Position numbers and translations under genes: made by a program. A model generated the notes under the pieces. The model worked only from the letters and a program-made list of their open reading frames with translations, was not told the origin of the DNA and did not search any database. Below, one piece after another: positions 1 to 8,694 of a stretch of DNA of 64,000 nucleotides (the stretch's first letter is position 1; each line of letters begins with the position of its first letter). The stretch is taken from the NCBI GenBank assembly GCA_963734725.1, contig CAVTIX010000023.1, forward strand, positions 49,508 to 113,507. The letters are read 5' to 3'. The DNA comes from DASXKD01 sp963734725. GTDB taxonomy: Bacteria; Actinomycetota; Actinomycetes; Streptosporangiales; Streptosporangiaceae.

Positions 1-64
1 GCATCCGCCCGCCGTCCCCGCCACGCCGCGCCGCTGCGTCCTCCGCCGCCGATGTGCCAGACAT
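1..64 (-). CDS. N-terminal fragment of an unidentified protein, runs off left edge
   Basis: A minus-strand ATG at position 64 is preceded by AGGAGG at ideal spacing and opens a frame reading MSGTSAAEDAAARRGGDG to the window edge. Only about 21 codons are visible, too few to name a family. The leader is Ala/Gly/Arg-rich. A perfect 16-bp palindrome lies 65 bp upstream (129-144), so the gene may be controlled by, or may itself encode, a dimeric repressor of MarR type. That is inference from the operator alone. Confidence 0.5.
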   Translation of the reverse strand, partial: MSGTSAAEDAAARRGGDGGRM

Positions 65-128
65 GTCCGTCCTCCTAGTCACCGCGGCCAGCCCCGCCGG
101 CCATCTCACTCATTCTGCTCCCGACAAC

Positions 129-144
129 AGTTCAAATTTGAACT
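129..144. promoter_or_regulatory. Perfect 16-bp palindrome, likely repressor operator
   Basis: AGTTCAAATTTGAACT is perfectly self-complementary and AT-rich in an otherwise GC-rich window. It lies between the 3' end of hutF and the leftward gene starting at 64. Palindromes with TTCAA/TTGAA arms are typical of MarR/HcaR-type operators. The regulator identity is inferred. Confidence 0.5.
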
Positions 145-204
145 ACATTCCAGCGTGTAGAGGGGATCCGGCCGGGCGGCGTGACGGGCCGGGCGCGGGC
201 GCGG

Positions 205-1593
205 TCAGGCAGGGCCGAGCAACGGGCTGATGGCAGCGTCCAGGGCCGCCGGGACGTCGTCCACGAGCAGGTGCCGCCCGTGGGCCACCACATCCCGGCC
301 GCTGATCACCACGTTGCGGACGTCGGCGGCCGACCCCGCGAAGATCACCGACTCCAACGCGCTGCCGACCTGGGTCCCGGCCAGCCGCGGGGTATCCAGC
401 GCCACGGTCACCAAGTCGGCGAACGCGCCGGGCGCGATCTCGCCCGCCTCGGGCCAGCCGAGGCAGGCATGCCCGGCGCCGGTGGCCGCCTGCGCCAGTT
501 CCCCGGCGAGGAAGGACCCGCGCCTGCCGCTCACCAGCCGCTCCCCCATCTCGGTCAGCCGCGCCTCCGCCAGCAGATCCACGACCGCGTGACTGTCGCT
601 GCCCAGGCTCAGCGGGCAGCCCGCCGCGGTCAGCGCCCTGGCCGGGCCGATCCCGTCGGCCAGGTCCGCCTCGGTGGTCGGGCACAGGCACGCGGTGGTC
701 CGGGTGTCGCCGAGCAGCTCAATGTCGTCCCCGGTCAGGTGGGTGGCGTGCACCGCCGTGGTGCGCGGCCCCAGCGCACCGGCCCGGTCGAGCAACCGGG
801 CCGGGGTAACCCCGTACGCCGCCAGGCACGCCTCGTTCTCCGCGGGCTGCTCGGAGAGGTGTGCGTGCAACGGCGCACCGTAGGCGTGCGACCATGCGAC
901 TACCGGCCGCATCTGGTCCGGCGGCACCGCCCGGACCGAGTGGACCGCCACCCCGGCGCGGGCGTGGGCGCCGAGCATCCCGTGCTCGTCCGGGCCAAGC
1001 TGACCGGCGCGCTCCGCCCAGCCCGCGCCGTCGCCGTCGCTGAACCGCCGCTGGACGTCCGACAACTCCACCGGTGACCCATCCGGGGACAGCCCGCCGC
1101 GCAGGTAGCAGGTGTCGAGCAGGGTGATGCGCAGCCCGGCCTGCGCGGCGGCCTCGATCAGCGCGCGGCCCATCTCGTTAGGGTCGGCGTAGCGGGCGCC
1201 GCCCGCGTCGTGGTGCACGTAGTGGAACTCCCCCACACAGGTGATCCCGGCCAGCGCCATCTCCGCGTAGACGGCCCTGGCCAGCGCCAAGTAGCTGTCC
1301 GGCTGGAGCCGCCCGGCCACCTGGTACATCCGCTCCCGCCAGGTCCAGAACGTTCCCTGCCCGGCCTGGACCACACCGCGCAGCGCGCGGTGGAACGCGT
1401 GCGAGTGCGCGTTGGCCAGCCCCGGCATGGTGAAGCCGGTCAGCCGGACCGTGCCCGGCGGGCAGTCAGCCGGCGCGACACCGGGGGTCACCGCGGCGAA
1501 ATACCGGCCAGCCGCCTCGATCAGCACCCCGGCGCGCACCCCCCGCCCGGGCAGCCAGGCCAGTTCGGCGTGCCAGCGCCGGACCGCGCTCAA
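205..1593 (-). CDS. hutF: Formimidoylglutamate deiminase (HutF), histidine catabolism
   Basis: A 462-aa amidohydrolase-superfamily enzyme that deiminates N-formimino-L-glutamate to N-formyl-L-glutamate and ammonia in the five-step histidine pathway. The metal-binding HSH motif is at residues 63-65 (ANAHSHAFHR). Further metal ligands are visible in PLHAHLSEQ and in LGSDSHAVVD near the C-terminus. The open frame extends upstream to 1719, but that stretch falls in an intergenic repeat. A TTG at 1593 with GAGGGGG a few bases upstream gives the expected N-terminus (MSAVRRWHAELAWLPG) and was chosen. It is the third gene of a hutU - M20 hydrolase - hutF operon. The hutI gene is not in the window. 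Confidence 0.9.
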   Translation of the reverse strand: MSAVRRWHAELAWLPGRGVRAGVLIEAAGRYFAAVTPGVAPADCPPGTVRLTGFTMPGLANAHSHAFHRALRGVVQAGQGTFWTWRERMYQVAGRLQPDSYLALARAVYAEMALAGITCVGEFHYVHHDAGGARYADPNEMGRALIEAAAQAGLRITLLDTCYLRGGLSPDGSPVELSDVQRRFSDGDGAGWAERAGQLGPDEHGMLGAHARAGVAVHSVRAVPPDQMRPVVAWSHAYGAPLHAHLSEQPAENEACLAAYGVTPARLLDRAGALGPRTTAVHATHLTGDDIELLGDTRTTACLCPTTEADLADGIGPARALTAAGCPLSLGSDSHAVVDLLAEARLTEMGERLVSGRRGSFLAGELAQAATGAGHACLGWPEAGEIAPGAFADLVTVALDTPRLAGTQVGSALESVIFAGSAADVRNVVISGRDVVAHGRHLLVDDVPAALDAAISPLLGPA

Positions 1594-1616
1594 TTGCCTG
1601 TCCCCCTCGCGGTGGG

Positions 1617-1815
1617 TCGGGGCGGAGGCGCGCAACACAGCAGCGGGCTGGCTTCGGGGGGCATCCGCGGGGGTCCGGGGGTTGTCCCCCGGGCTAGCCG
1701 AGTCTCGGCGCCGGAACACCGCAACGGCGCCGAGGGCTGCGCCGTGCCGGAGGCGCGACGGCTAGCACTGTGCGGCGTCCGGCCCGGCGCCCGCGGCGTG
1801 TCGGCTCCCTTTGCG
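1617..1815 (+). repeat. Copy A of a dispersed intergenic repeat
   Basis: GC-rich intercistronic block between the M20 hydrolase and hutF. It contains a GTCCGGGGGTTGTCCCCC-type hairpin (about 1673-1694), then CACCGCAACGGCGCC and GTGCCGGAGGCGCG followed by GGCTAGCACTGTGCGGCG. The last part recurs almost unchanged, inverted, at about 55040-55110. Related blocks lie at 3064-3300 and 28720-28830. No coding capacity is convincing here. Confidence 0.6.
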
Positions 1816-1828
1816 GGCGCCTTTTCCG

Positions 1829-3061
1829 TCAGCGGCATGCCAGGTCCTCAAGGACGGCGGCCAGCGCGGTGACCCCGGTGGCGCAGTCCCCCGGATCCGC
1901 ATGCTCGGCGGGCGAATGGGAGACCCCGGTCGGGTTGCGCACGAACAACATGCCGGCCGGTGTCTGCGCCGCCAGCACGCCCGCGTCATGACCGGCCCCG
2001 GTGGGCAGCACCGGGGCCCGGATCCCGGCGGCGGCGAGCGTGGCCACCAGCCGGTCGCGCAGCGCGGCGTCGAAGTCCACGGCAGGCGTGACGGACTCCT
2101 GGCTGGCGTCCAGACCGACGCCCTGGGCCGTGGCGGCCGCGCGGGCCTGCGCCAGCACCCGTTCCACCACCGAGCGCAGCCGGGCCTCGTCCGGCGCCCG
2201 GGCGTCCAGCCAGGCCGTCACCGACGAGCTGATCGCGTTGACCGCGCCCGGTTCCGCGGTCACCTTGCCAACCGTGGCCAGGGCCCCTTGCTGGGTAGCG
2301 GCACCCCGGGCGGCCAGGATCGCGGCGGCGCACGCCAGCATCGGGTCCCGGCGGTCGCCGAGCCTGGTGGTCCCGGCGTGGTCGGCCCGCCCGGTGAACG
2401 TCAGCCGCCACCGGCCGTGCGGCCAGATCCGCTCCGCCACCCCGATCGCGGCATCCAGGTCGGCTAGGGCCCGCCCCTGCTCGATGTGCAGCTCCACGTA
2501 GGCGGCGATGCCCGCGACCAGCCCCGGATCGGGGCCGATCGCCGCGGGATCCCGCCCGGCGGCGGCCATCGCCTCGGCGAACGTGATGCCGTCGCGGTCG
2601 CGCAGCCCCTGGGCCCGGCCCGGCTCGATCGCGCCGGCCAGCAGCCGGCTGCCGAGGCAGGCGACCCCGAACCGCGCCCCTTCTTCCTCGCAGAACGCGG
2701 CCACCCCCAGCGGGCGCGCCGGGACCTGGCCACGCTCGCGCAGCAGGTCGATCGCGGCGAACGCGGTCACCACCCCGAGCGGGCCGTCGAAGGCCCCGCC
2801 GTCCGGCACCGAGTCCAGGTGGCTCCCGGTGACCACGGCGCCAGGCCCCGCCCCGGGATCCGCGATCCCCGGCGGGTCCCACCACGCCCACAGGTTGCCG
2901 TTGCGGTCGGTGTCAGCGCGGAGTTTTCGTTCTTCCGCGGCCTTGATGAACCAGCGACGGCATTCCGCGTCAGCCGGCGTCCAGGAGAAGCGCCGGTAGC
3001 CGCCGGTGCCGCCGTCCCGGCCGACCGGGAGCAGCGACTCCCACAGCGCGGCGAAGCTCAT
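1829..3061 (-). CDS. M20-family Zn-dependent amidohydrolase in hut operon (probable N-formylglutamate hydrolase role)
   Basis: A 410-aa peptidase-M20 family enzyme of the allantoate amidohydrolase / N-carbamoyl-L-amino-acid hydrolase group. Metal-site motifs are clear: GSHLDSVPDGG, then the tandem acidic CEEEGARF, VELHIEQG, and C-terminal GAGHDAG. The start at 3061 is set by GGGAGG upstream of ATG (MSFAALWESLLP). Lying between hutU and hutF, it is placed to complete histidine degradation by hydrolysing N-formyl-L-glutamate to glutamate plus formate, in place of a HutG-type deformylase. An equivalent gene in Streptomyces hut loci is recalled from memory. The substrate is inferred from context; allantoate or ureido acids remain possible. 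Confidence 0.8.
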   Translation of the reverse strand: MSFAALWESLLPVGRDGGTGGYRRFSWTPADAECRRWFIKAAEERKLRADTDRNGNLWAWWDPPGIADPGAGPGAVVTGSHLDSVPDGGAFDGPLGVVTAFAAIDLLRERGQVPARPLGVAAFCEEEGARFGVACLGSRLLAGAIEPGRAQGLRDRDGITFAEAMAAAGRDPAAIGPDPGLVAGIAAYVELHIEQGRALADLDAAIGVAERIWPHGRWRLTFTGRADHAGTTRLGDRRDPMLACAAAILAARGAATQQGALATVGKVTAEPGAVNAISSSVTAWLDARAPDEARLRSVVERVLAQARAAATAQGVGLDASQESVTPAVDFDAALRDRLVATLAAAGIRAPVLPTGAGHDAGVLAAQTPAGMLFVRNPTGVSHSPAEHADPGDCATGVTALAAVLEDLACR

Positions 3062-3063
3062 TG

Positions 3064-3300
3064 CACGGCCTCCCTCGCGGGACGTCGTGCCGAAGGCGCG
3101 CCAGCAAGCATCATGCCGAAGGCGCGCCGGCCAGCGTTCGCGCTTGGTCGTGCCGGAGGCGCGCAATCGGGCGGTGCGGGAGGCGTGGGGGTCCGGGGGC
3201 TTGTCCCCGGGACCCCCAGAGTCTCGCCGCCGGGAAGCCGCAGCGCGGAGCGATGCGGCGTCCGCCCCGGCGGCTGCGGCGTGACACTGCCCGTGGCTGA
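3064..3300 (+). repeat. Copy B of a dispersed intergenic repeat, with strong hairpin
   Basis: Fills the gap between hutU and the M20 hydrolase. It has three CGTGCCG(G/A)AGGCGCGC-type motifs (about 3087-3165), then a hairpin with arms GGGGGTCCGGGG and CCCCGGGACCCCC (about 3189-3220), then GCGGCGTCCGCCCCGGCGGC. The same modules occur in copies A, C and D. The hairpin could weaken transcription from hutU into the downstream genes. Confidence 0.6.
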
Positions 3301-3337
3301 CAGGGGGTGTCTCACGCCTGGCCCCGGCCCCGCACGG

Positions 3338-5032
<1,695 letters not shown>

Positions 5033-5136
5033 GACGCCTCCTCGTCGAGTGTCAGCCTTATCATCCCAGGGCGGCCTGCGCCGACCAGCGGGCGGGCGGC
5101 GCGCCGGCCACCCAGTTCAGGCGACAGGGAAAGGGA

Positions 5137-5182
5137 TGATTGTGGCAACCATCACGTTCGTTGATGATCGTCACAATCATCA
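5137..5182. promoter_or_regulatory. Overlapping inverted repeats upstream of hutU, candidate hut operator
   Basis: TGATTGTG (5137-5144) pairs with CACAATCA (5172-5179). A second inverted repeat, TGATGAT-N7-ATCATCA (5162-5182), overlaps the right half. The AT-rich dyads lie between the iron-ADH remnant and hutU and are well placed to regulate the hut operon. The cognate regulator is not in the window. Confidence 0.45.
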
Positions 5183-5197
5183 GCAAACCCTGTCGAG

Positions 5198-5903
5198 CTA
5201 ACCCTGCGCGGCGGCGAGGATCGCGGCGATGCCGGCCGCGTCCGGCATCCGCGGCGCGTTCGCCAGCACCTCGTCGTCCAGGGCATCCGCGCTGATCTGG
5301 CCGTAGTCCCCCGCGCCGATGCCGAAGCCGGCGTAGCGCGCCGGCCAGCCCGACGCCACCCCGCAGCGCGGTCACCGCGGCGATGGCGGCTTCCGCGTTG
5401 CCAGCCTGGCCGGCGGCCGTGTCGCCCGCGCCCAGGGCGAACGCCACCTCGGCCAGCCGGTCCTGGCAGGCGGCGAGGTTGAAGCGAAGCACCTGCGGCA
5501 GCACCAGCGATAGGGCCACCCCGTGCGCGATGCCGAAGCGGCTGCCCAGCGAGTGCCCGATGGCGTGGCAGAGGCCCAGCCCGGTGCTGGCCATGGCGGC
5601 GCCAGCCAGATGCGCCGCCAGCAGCATCTGGGACCGCGCCTCCCGGTCCGCGCCGTCGGCGACGGCGCGCGGCAGGTAGGCCGAGACCATCCGGATGACC
5701 TGCAGCGCGATGCCGTCCGCCCACGGGTTGGCGCGAACGGACAGGTACGACTCCAGCGCATGCGTCAGCGCGTCCATCCCGGTGGCGGCGGTGCCGGCCG
5801 GCGGCAGCCCGAGCGTGAAGTCCGGGTCGAGGATCGCGGCGGCAGGCAGCGCGCTGGGGTGGCCGACGTAGAACTTGCGGCGATCGGTGCGGCCATGGGT
5901 CAC
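5198..5903 (-). pseudogene. Remnant of iron-containing alcohol dehydrogenase, N-truncated and frameshifted
   Basis: Only the C-terminal, iron-binding part of a group III Fe-ADH/maleylacetate-reductase-like protein remains. The frame begins at RRKFYVGHPSALP, then DPDFTLGLPP, GMDALTHALESYLS, and the iron-ligand histidines in CHAIGHSLGSRFGIAHG. The N-terminal NAD-binding domain (about 165-180 residues in the family) is missing because the adjacent dehydrogenase gene occupies that space. The frame also shifts near 5345-5360; the normal ending (YAGFGIGAGDYGQIS ... ILAAAQG, stop at 5198) lies in another frame. Truncation plus frameshift makes this a true pseudogene candidate, last in the fae - MLE - dehydrogenase series. 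Confidence 0.75.
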
Positions 5904-5952
5904 TCCTGCGGTACAGACATGCCGGGCTCTGTGGCCGGGCTGGTCGGTGCGG

Positions 5953-6906
5953 TCAGGTCGATCGGAACGGACGGCCGAGCGGAGCGGGCGCATCGGGCAG
6001 GCGGGCTTCGGCGGGCAGGCGGAGCGGAGTGCCGGTCAGGTCTTCGAGGAGCCTGACCGGGAGCATCTCACCCCCGGCATTCCCGTAGCGCGCCCGGGCC
6101 TGCCGGTAGACCTGCTCGACCGTCGCGCTGACCGGCGCCGGCACCCCTGTCGCCCGGGCCAGGTCCACGGCGAGGCCGAGGTCCTTGCAGGCCAGCGCCA
6201 GCGCGAACCCCTCGTCGTAGTCGCCGTGCTCCAGCACGCTCAGCACGTCGCGGTCCAGGAAATGGCTGGCGGCGGGGCTCGCGAGCAGGCAGCGTCGCAG
6301 CGTGCCCAGGCCGACCCCGGCCCGGGTGCCGATGGTGAGCACCTCGGCGGAGGCGGTCAGGTGCGCAAACCAGAGCAGGTTGATCATGAGCTTGACGGTG
6401 TAACCGGCCCCGTGCGGACCGACGTGCAGGATCCGTTCCGGGTCGCCCATCGCGCCCAGCAGGGGCCGGACCGCGGCGAACGTCGCGGCATCGCCGCCGG
6501 CGAAGATCTGCAGCGTGCCGTCCCGCGCCCCGGCGGCCATGCCGCTGACCGGGGCATCGAGCACCGCAATGCCGCGCGGACCGGCCTGCGCCCGTACCCG
6601 GTCGCCCACCGCCGGGGTGCTGGTGGACATGTCGATCCACACCGAGCCGGCCGGCATCCCCGCCAGCAGCCCGCGGGCGCCCAGCAGCACCTGCTCCACG
6701 GACGGCGGCCCGGGCAGCATGGTGATGACCGCCTCCCGGCCAGCCCCCGCCGCACGCGGTGAGCCCGCCCAGGCAGCGCCGTCGGCGACCAGGCCAGCGG
6801 CCGCCTTCCGGCGCAGGTCGTGGACGACCAGGTCATGCCCGGCGGCGAGGATGTTACGGCTCATCGGCGCGCCCATGTGGCCGAGCCCGATGAAAGCGAC
6901 CTTCAT
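5953..6906 (-). CDS. NAD(P)-dependent beta-hydroxyacid dehydrogenase (HIBADH family)
   Basis: A 317-aa dehydrogenase of the 3-hydroxyisobutyrate / tartronate-semialdehyde reductase family. It opens with the Rossmann motif GLGHMGAPMSRN, followed by the substrate-binding loop DAPVSGMAAGARDG and the catalytic-lysine region GAGYTVKLMINLL. The start at 6906 follows AAGGAG at proper spacing. It lies 56 bp downstream of the enolase-superfamily gene and probably shares its transcript. A role in reducing or oxidising a short hydroxyacid or semialdehyde made by that enzyme is plausible, but the substrate cannot be read from sequence. Confidence 0.85.
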   Translation of the reverse strand: MKVAFIGLGHMGAPMSRNILAAGHDLVVHDLRRKAAAGLVADGAAWAGSPRAAGAGREAVITMLPGPPSVEQVLLGARGLLAGMPAGSVWIDMSTSTPAVGDRVRAQAGPRGIAVLDAPVSGMAAGARDGTLQIFAGGDAATFAAVRPLLGAMGDPERILHVGPHGAGYTVKLMINLLWFAHLTASAEVLTIGTRAGVGLGTLRRCLLASPAASHFLDRDVLSVLEHGDYDEGFALALACKDLGLAVDLARATGVPAPVSATVEQVYRQARARYGNAGGEMLPVRLLEDLTGTPLRLPAEARLPDAPAPLGRPFRST

Positions 6907-6962
6907 GCGTTTCTCCTTGGGTTGCGGCACGGACTCGGTGCGGCGCGGCAGCGGGGCGGTGG

Positions 6963-8072
6963 TCAGGACGCGGCCCAGCGGCGGACCGCGTCCTCGTCGA
7001 TCTCCGCGCCCAGCCCCGGGCGCTCCGGCACGCTGAGGCAGCCGTCGGCGTCGACGCGGACCGGGTCGGCCAGGAAGAAGTCGCGGCGGTCCACCGTCCA
7101 GCCGGGCGGGTCGTAGGGGAACTCCAGGTAGGGGCCGCCGCCGACCCCGGCCACCACGTGCAGGTTCGCCAGCAGGCCCAGGCCGTTGGTCCAGGTGTGC
7201 GGGGTGAACCAGCGATGCCGAAGCAGCGCGAACTCGGCGACGGTGCGCGCCCGGAGCATGCCGACGGCGAGCACGGCGTCGGGCTGCACCACGTCGAGCG
7301 CGCCCGCTTCGATCGCGTCCAGTAGTTCCGCCGGGGTGCGGGCCATCTCACCGCCTGCCACCCGGATGCCGGACTGCTCCCGCAGCATCCGCATGCCGAC
7401 GGTATCGTCGCCGGGCAGCGGTTCCTCCAGCCACAGCACGCCCAGGTCGCGCAGTTCGCGGGCGAGCGCGGCGACGCGGGCCACGTCGAGCGCGGGGGAG
7501 ATGTCACCGGGCATGCGCCAGCCCTGGTTGAGATCGACCATGATCTCGACCTGGTCGCCGACCGCCTCCCTGGCCGCGCGGACGGCGGCCACGCCCGATG
7601 CCAGGTCGGTGCGGTCGATCCGGATCTTCACCGCGCGGAAGCCGGCCTCCCGCGCGGCGATCACCGCGTCCGCCCGCTGCTCCGGGGTCTTGATCTCACC
7701 GAACGACGCGTACGCGGGAACGCGCTGCCGCGCCCCGCCGAACAGGGCGGCCACCGGCTGCCCGGCCACCTGGCCGGCGATGTCCCACAGCGCCGCCTCC
7801 AGTGGCCAGTACCGGGAGGCGTGAAAGCCGATGGTCTCCAGGGTCCGCACGTGGCGGGCGATCCGGGCCGGGTCGCGGCCGAGGAACAAGTCCTCGAAGG
7901 CGGCGAAACCGGCCATGGTGTCGCCCGAGCCGTAGCCGGTCACGCCCTCATCGGTCTCCACCCGGACCAGCGTGGCGTCGAACGCCTGGCGGGGCGCGGG
8001 GTCCCAGGCCGCACGGAACGGCGGGACCAGCGGCAACCGCATCCGGTGCAGCCGGATGGCGGTGATCTTCAC
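6963..8072 (-). CDS. Mandelate racemase/muconate lactonizing enzyme family protein
   Basis: A 369-aa enolase-superfamily protein that abstracts the alpha proton of a carboxylate. It has a K-x-R catalytic pair in AVKIRID, metal ligands in MVDLNQGW, WLEEPLPGD and VAGGEMAR, an Asp in VVQPDAVLAVG, and a His in FTPHTWTNGLG. This is the arrangement of the mandelate-racemase subgroup (racemases and acid-sugar dehydratases). The GTG start overlaps the stop of the upstream fae-like gene by four bases (GTGA), which implies translational coupling. An acid-sugar dehydratase or racemase role is likely; the exact substrate is unknown. Confidence 0.85.
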   Translation of the reverse strand: MKITAIRLHRMRLPLVPPFRAAWDPAPRQAFDATLVRVETDEGVTGYGSGDTMAGFAAFEDLFLGRDPARIARHVRTLETIGFHASRYWPLEAALWDIAGQVAGQPVAALFGGARQRVPAYASFGEIKTPEQRADAVIAAREAGFRAVKIRIDRTDLASGVAAVRAAREAVGDQVEIMVDLNQGWRMPGDISPALDVARVAALARELRDLGVLWLEEPLPGDDTVGMRMLREQSGIRVAGGEMARTPAELLDAIEAGALDVVQPDAVLAVGMLRARTVAEFALLRHRWFTPHTWTNGLGLLANLHVVAGVGGGPYLEFPYDPPGWTVDRRDFFLADPVRVDADGCLSVPERPGLGAEIDEDAVRRWAAS

Positions 8073-8581
8073 TCCAGATCCCCGGGGGCCGGTGCGGTGT
8101 AGAACGGGTTGACGGGCCGGTCGGCGCGCCGGAGCACGTCCGTGACCTGCGGCAGGCCCATGGCCCCGGCCCGCAGCGCCTGCGTGGTCGCGGCCCGGTT
8201 GTTCGCGTACACCGTGTTGGCATCCTTGGCCGCGGGGCTCACCCATACCGCGGCGATGAGCAGGAGCCGGTCCGCGTCGGCCGCGCTGATCACCCCCTCG
8301 CTGACGGCGTCAGCTACCCCGCCGGCCACGCCCGCCTGCGCCGCCCCCCAGATCAGATCGCTGTGTCCAGCACCGGCAACGGTCGCCTTGGTGACGAACA
8401 GCGTCAGCGGCTTGGCCGGGAGCCCGGGCCGCAGCACCGCGATGAACGCGGTGTGCCCGTGGCGCGGTGTGGCCAGGGCGGTGGCCCATGCGGTGCCCAC
8501 CGGCCCGTCGCGGTCACCGAGCACCGTGTTGATGTGCGCGGCCTCAGCGCCCGCGCCGACAAAACTCTCGCCGATCAGCAT
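8069..8581 (-). CDS. fae: Formaldehyde-activating enzyme (Fae) family protein
   Basis: A 170-aa protein with the Fae fold signature: IGESFVGAGAEAAHIN, GDRDGPVGTAWATALATPRHGHTA, VLRPGLPAKPLTLFVTK and an AKDANTVYANNRAAT tail. His16 aligns with the conserved general-acid His of Fae. Fae condenses formaldehyde with tetrahydromethanopterin in methanogens and methylotrophs. No other H4MPT gene is visible here, so the role may differ. The start at 8581 follows GGGGGAGG. It is the first gene of the group and is coupled to the enolase-superfamily gene. Confidence 0.8.
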   Translation of the reverse strand: MLIGESFVGAGAEAAHINTVLGDRDGPVGTAWATALATPRHGHTAFIAVLRPGLPAKPLTLFVTKATVAGAGHSDLIWGAAQAGVAGGVADAVSEGVISAADADRLLLIAAVWVSPAAKDANTVYANNRAATTQALRAGAMGLPQVTDVLRRADRPVNPFYTAPAPGDLE

Positions 8582-8608
8582 CGGGCCTCCCCCTTTTCGC
8601 CGGATCAC

Positions 8609-8650
8609 GCTTGAATAGTCCAAGCCGGATAACGCTTTGAAGGCTCAAAG
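8609..8650. promoter_or_regulatory. Two inverted repeats in fae/dpp divergent promoter region
   Basis: The 113-bp gap between the divergent fae-like gene and ABC transporter holds GCTTG-N7-CAAGC (8609-8625) and CTTTGA-N4-TCAAAG (8635-8650). Their tandem placement suggests binding of a dimeric regulator that could control both directions together. No regulator gene is adjacent. Confidence 0.45.
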
Positions 8651-8694
8651 TACGGGCACGAGAGGGTATCGGGCCAGCCCAAAAGGGGGCCAAC

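Noticed and set aside
1594..1719. N-terminal extension of hutF to the in-frame codon at 1719
   Set aside because: The extra 42 codons translate the intergenic repeat. TTG 1593 has a strong Shine-Dalgarno site and gives the family N-terminus.
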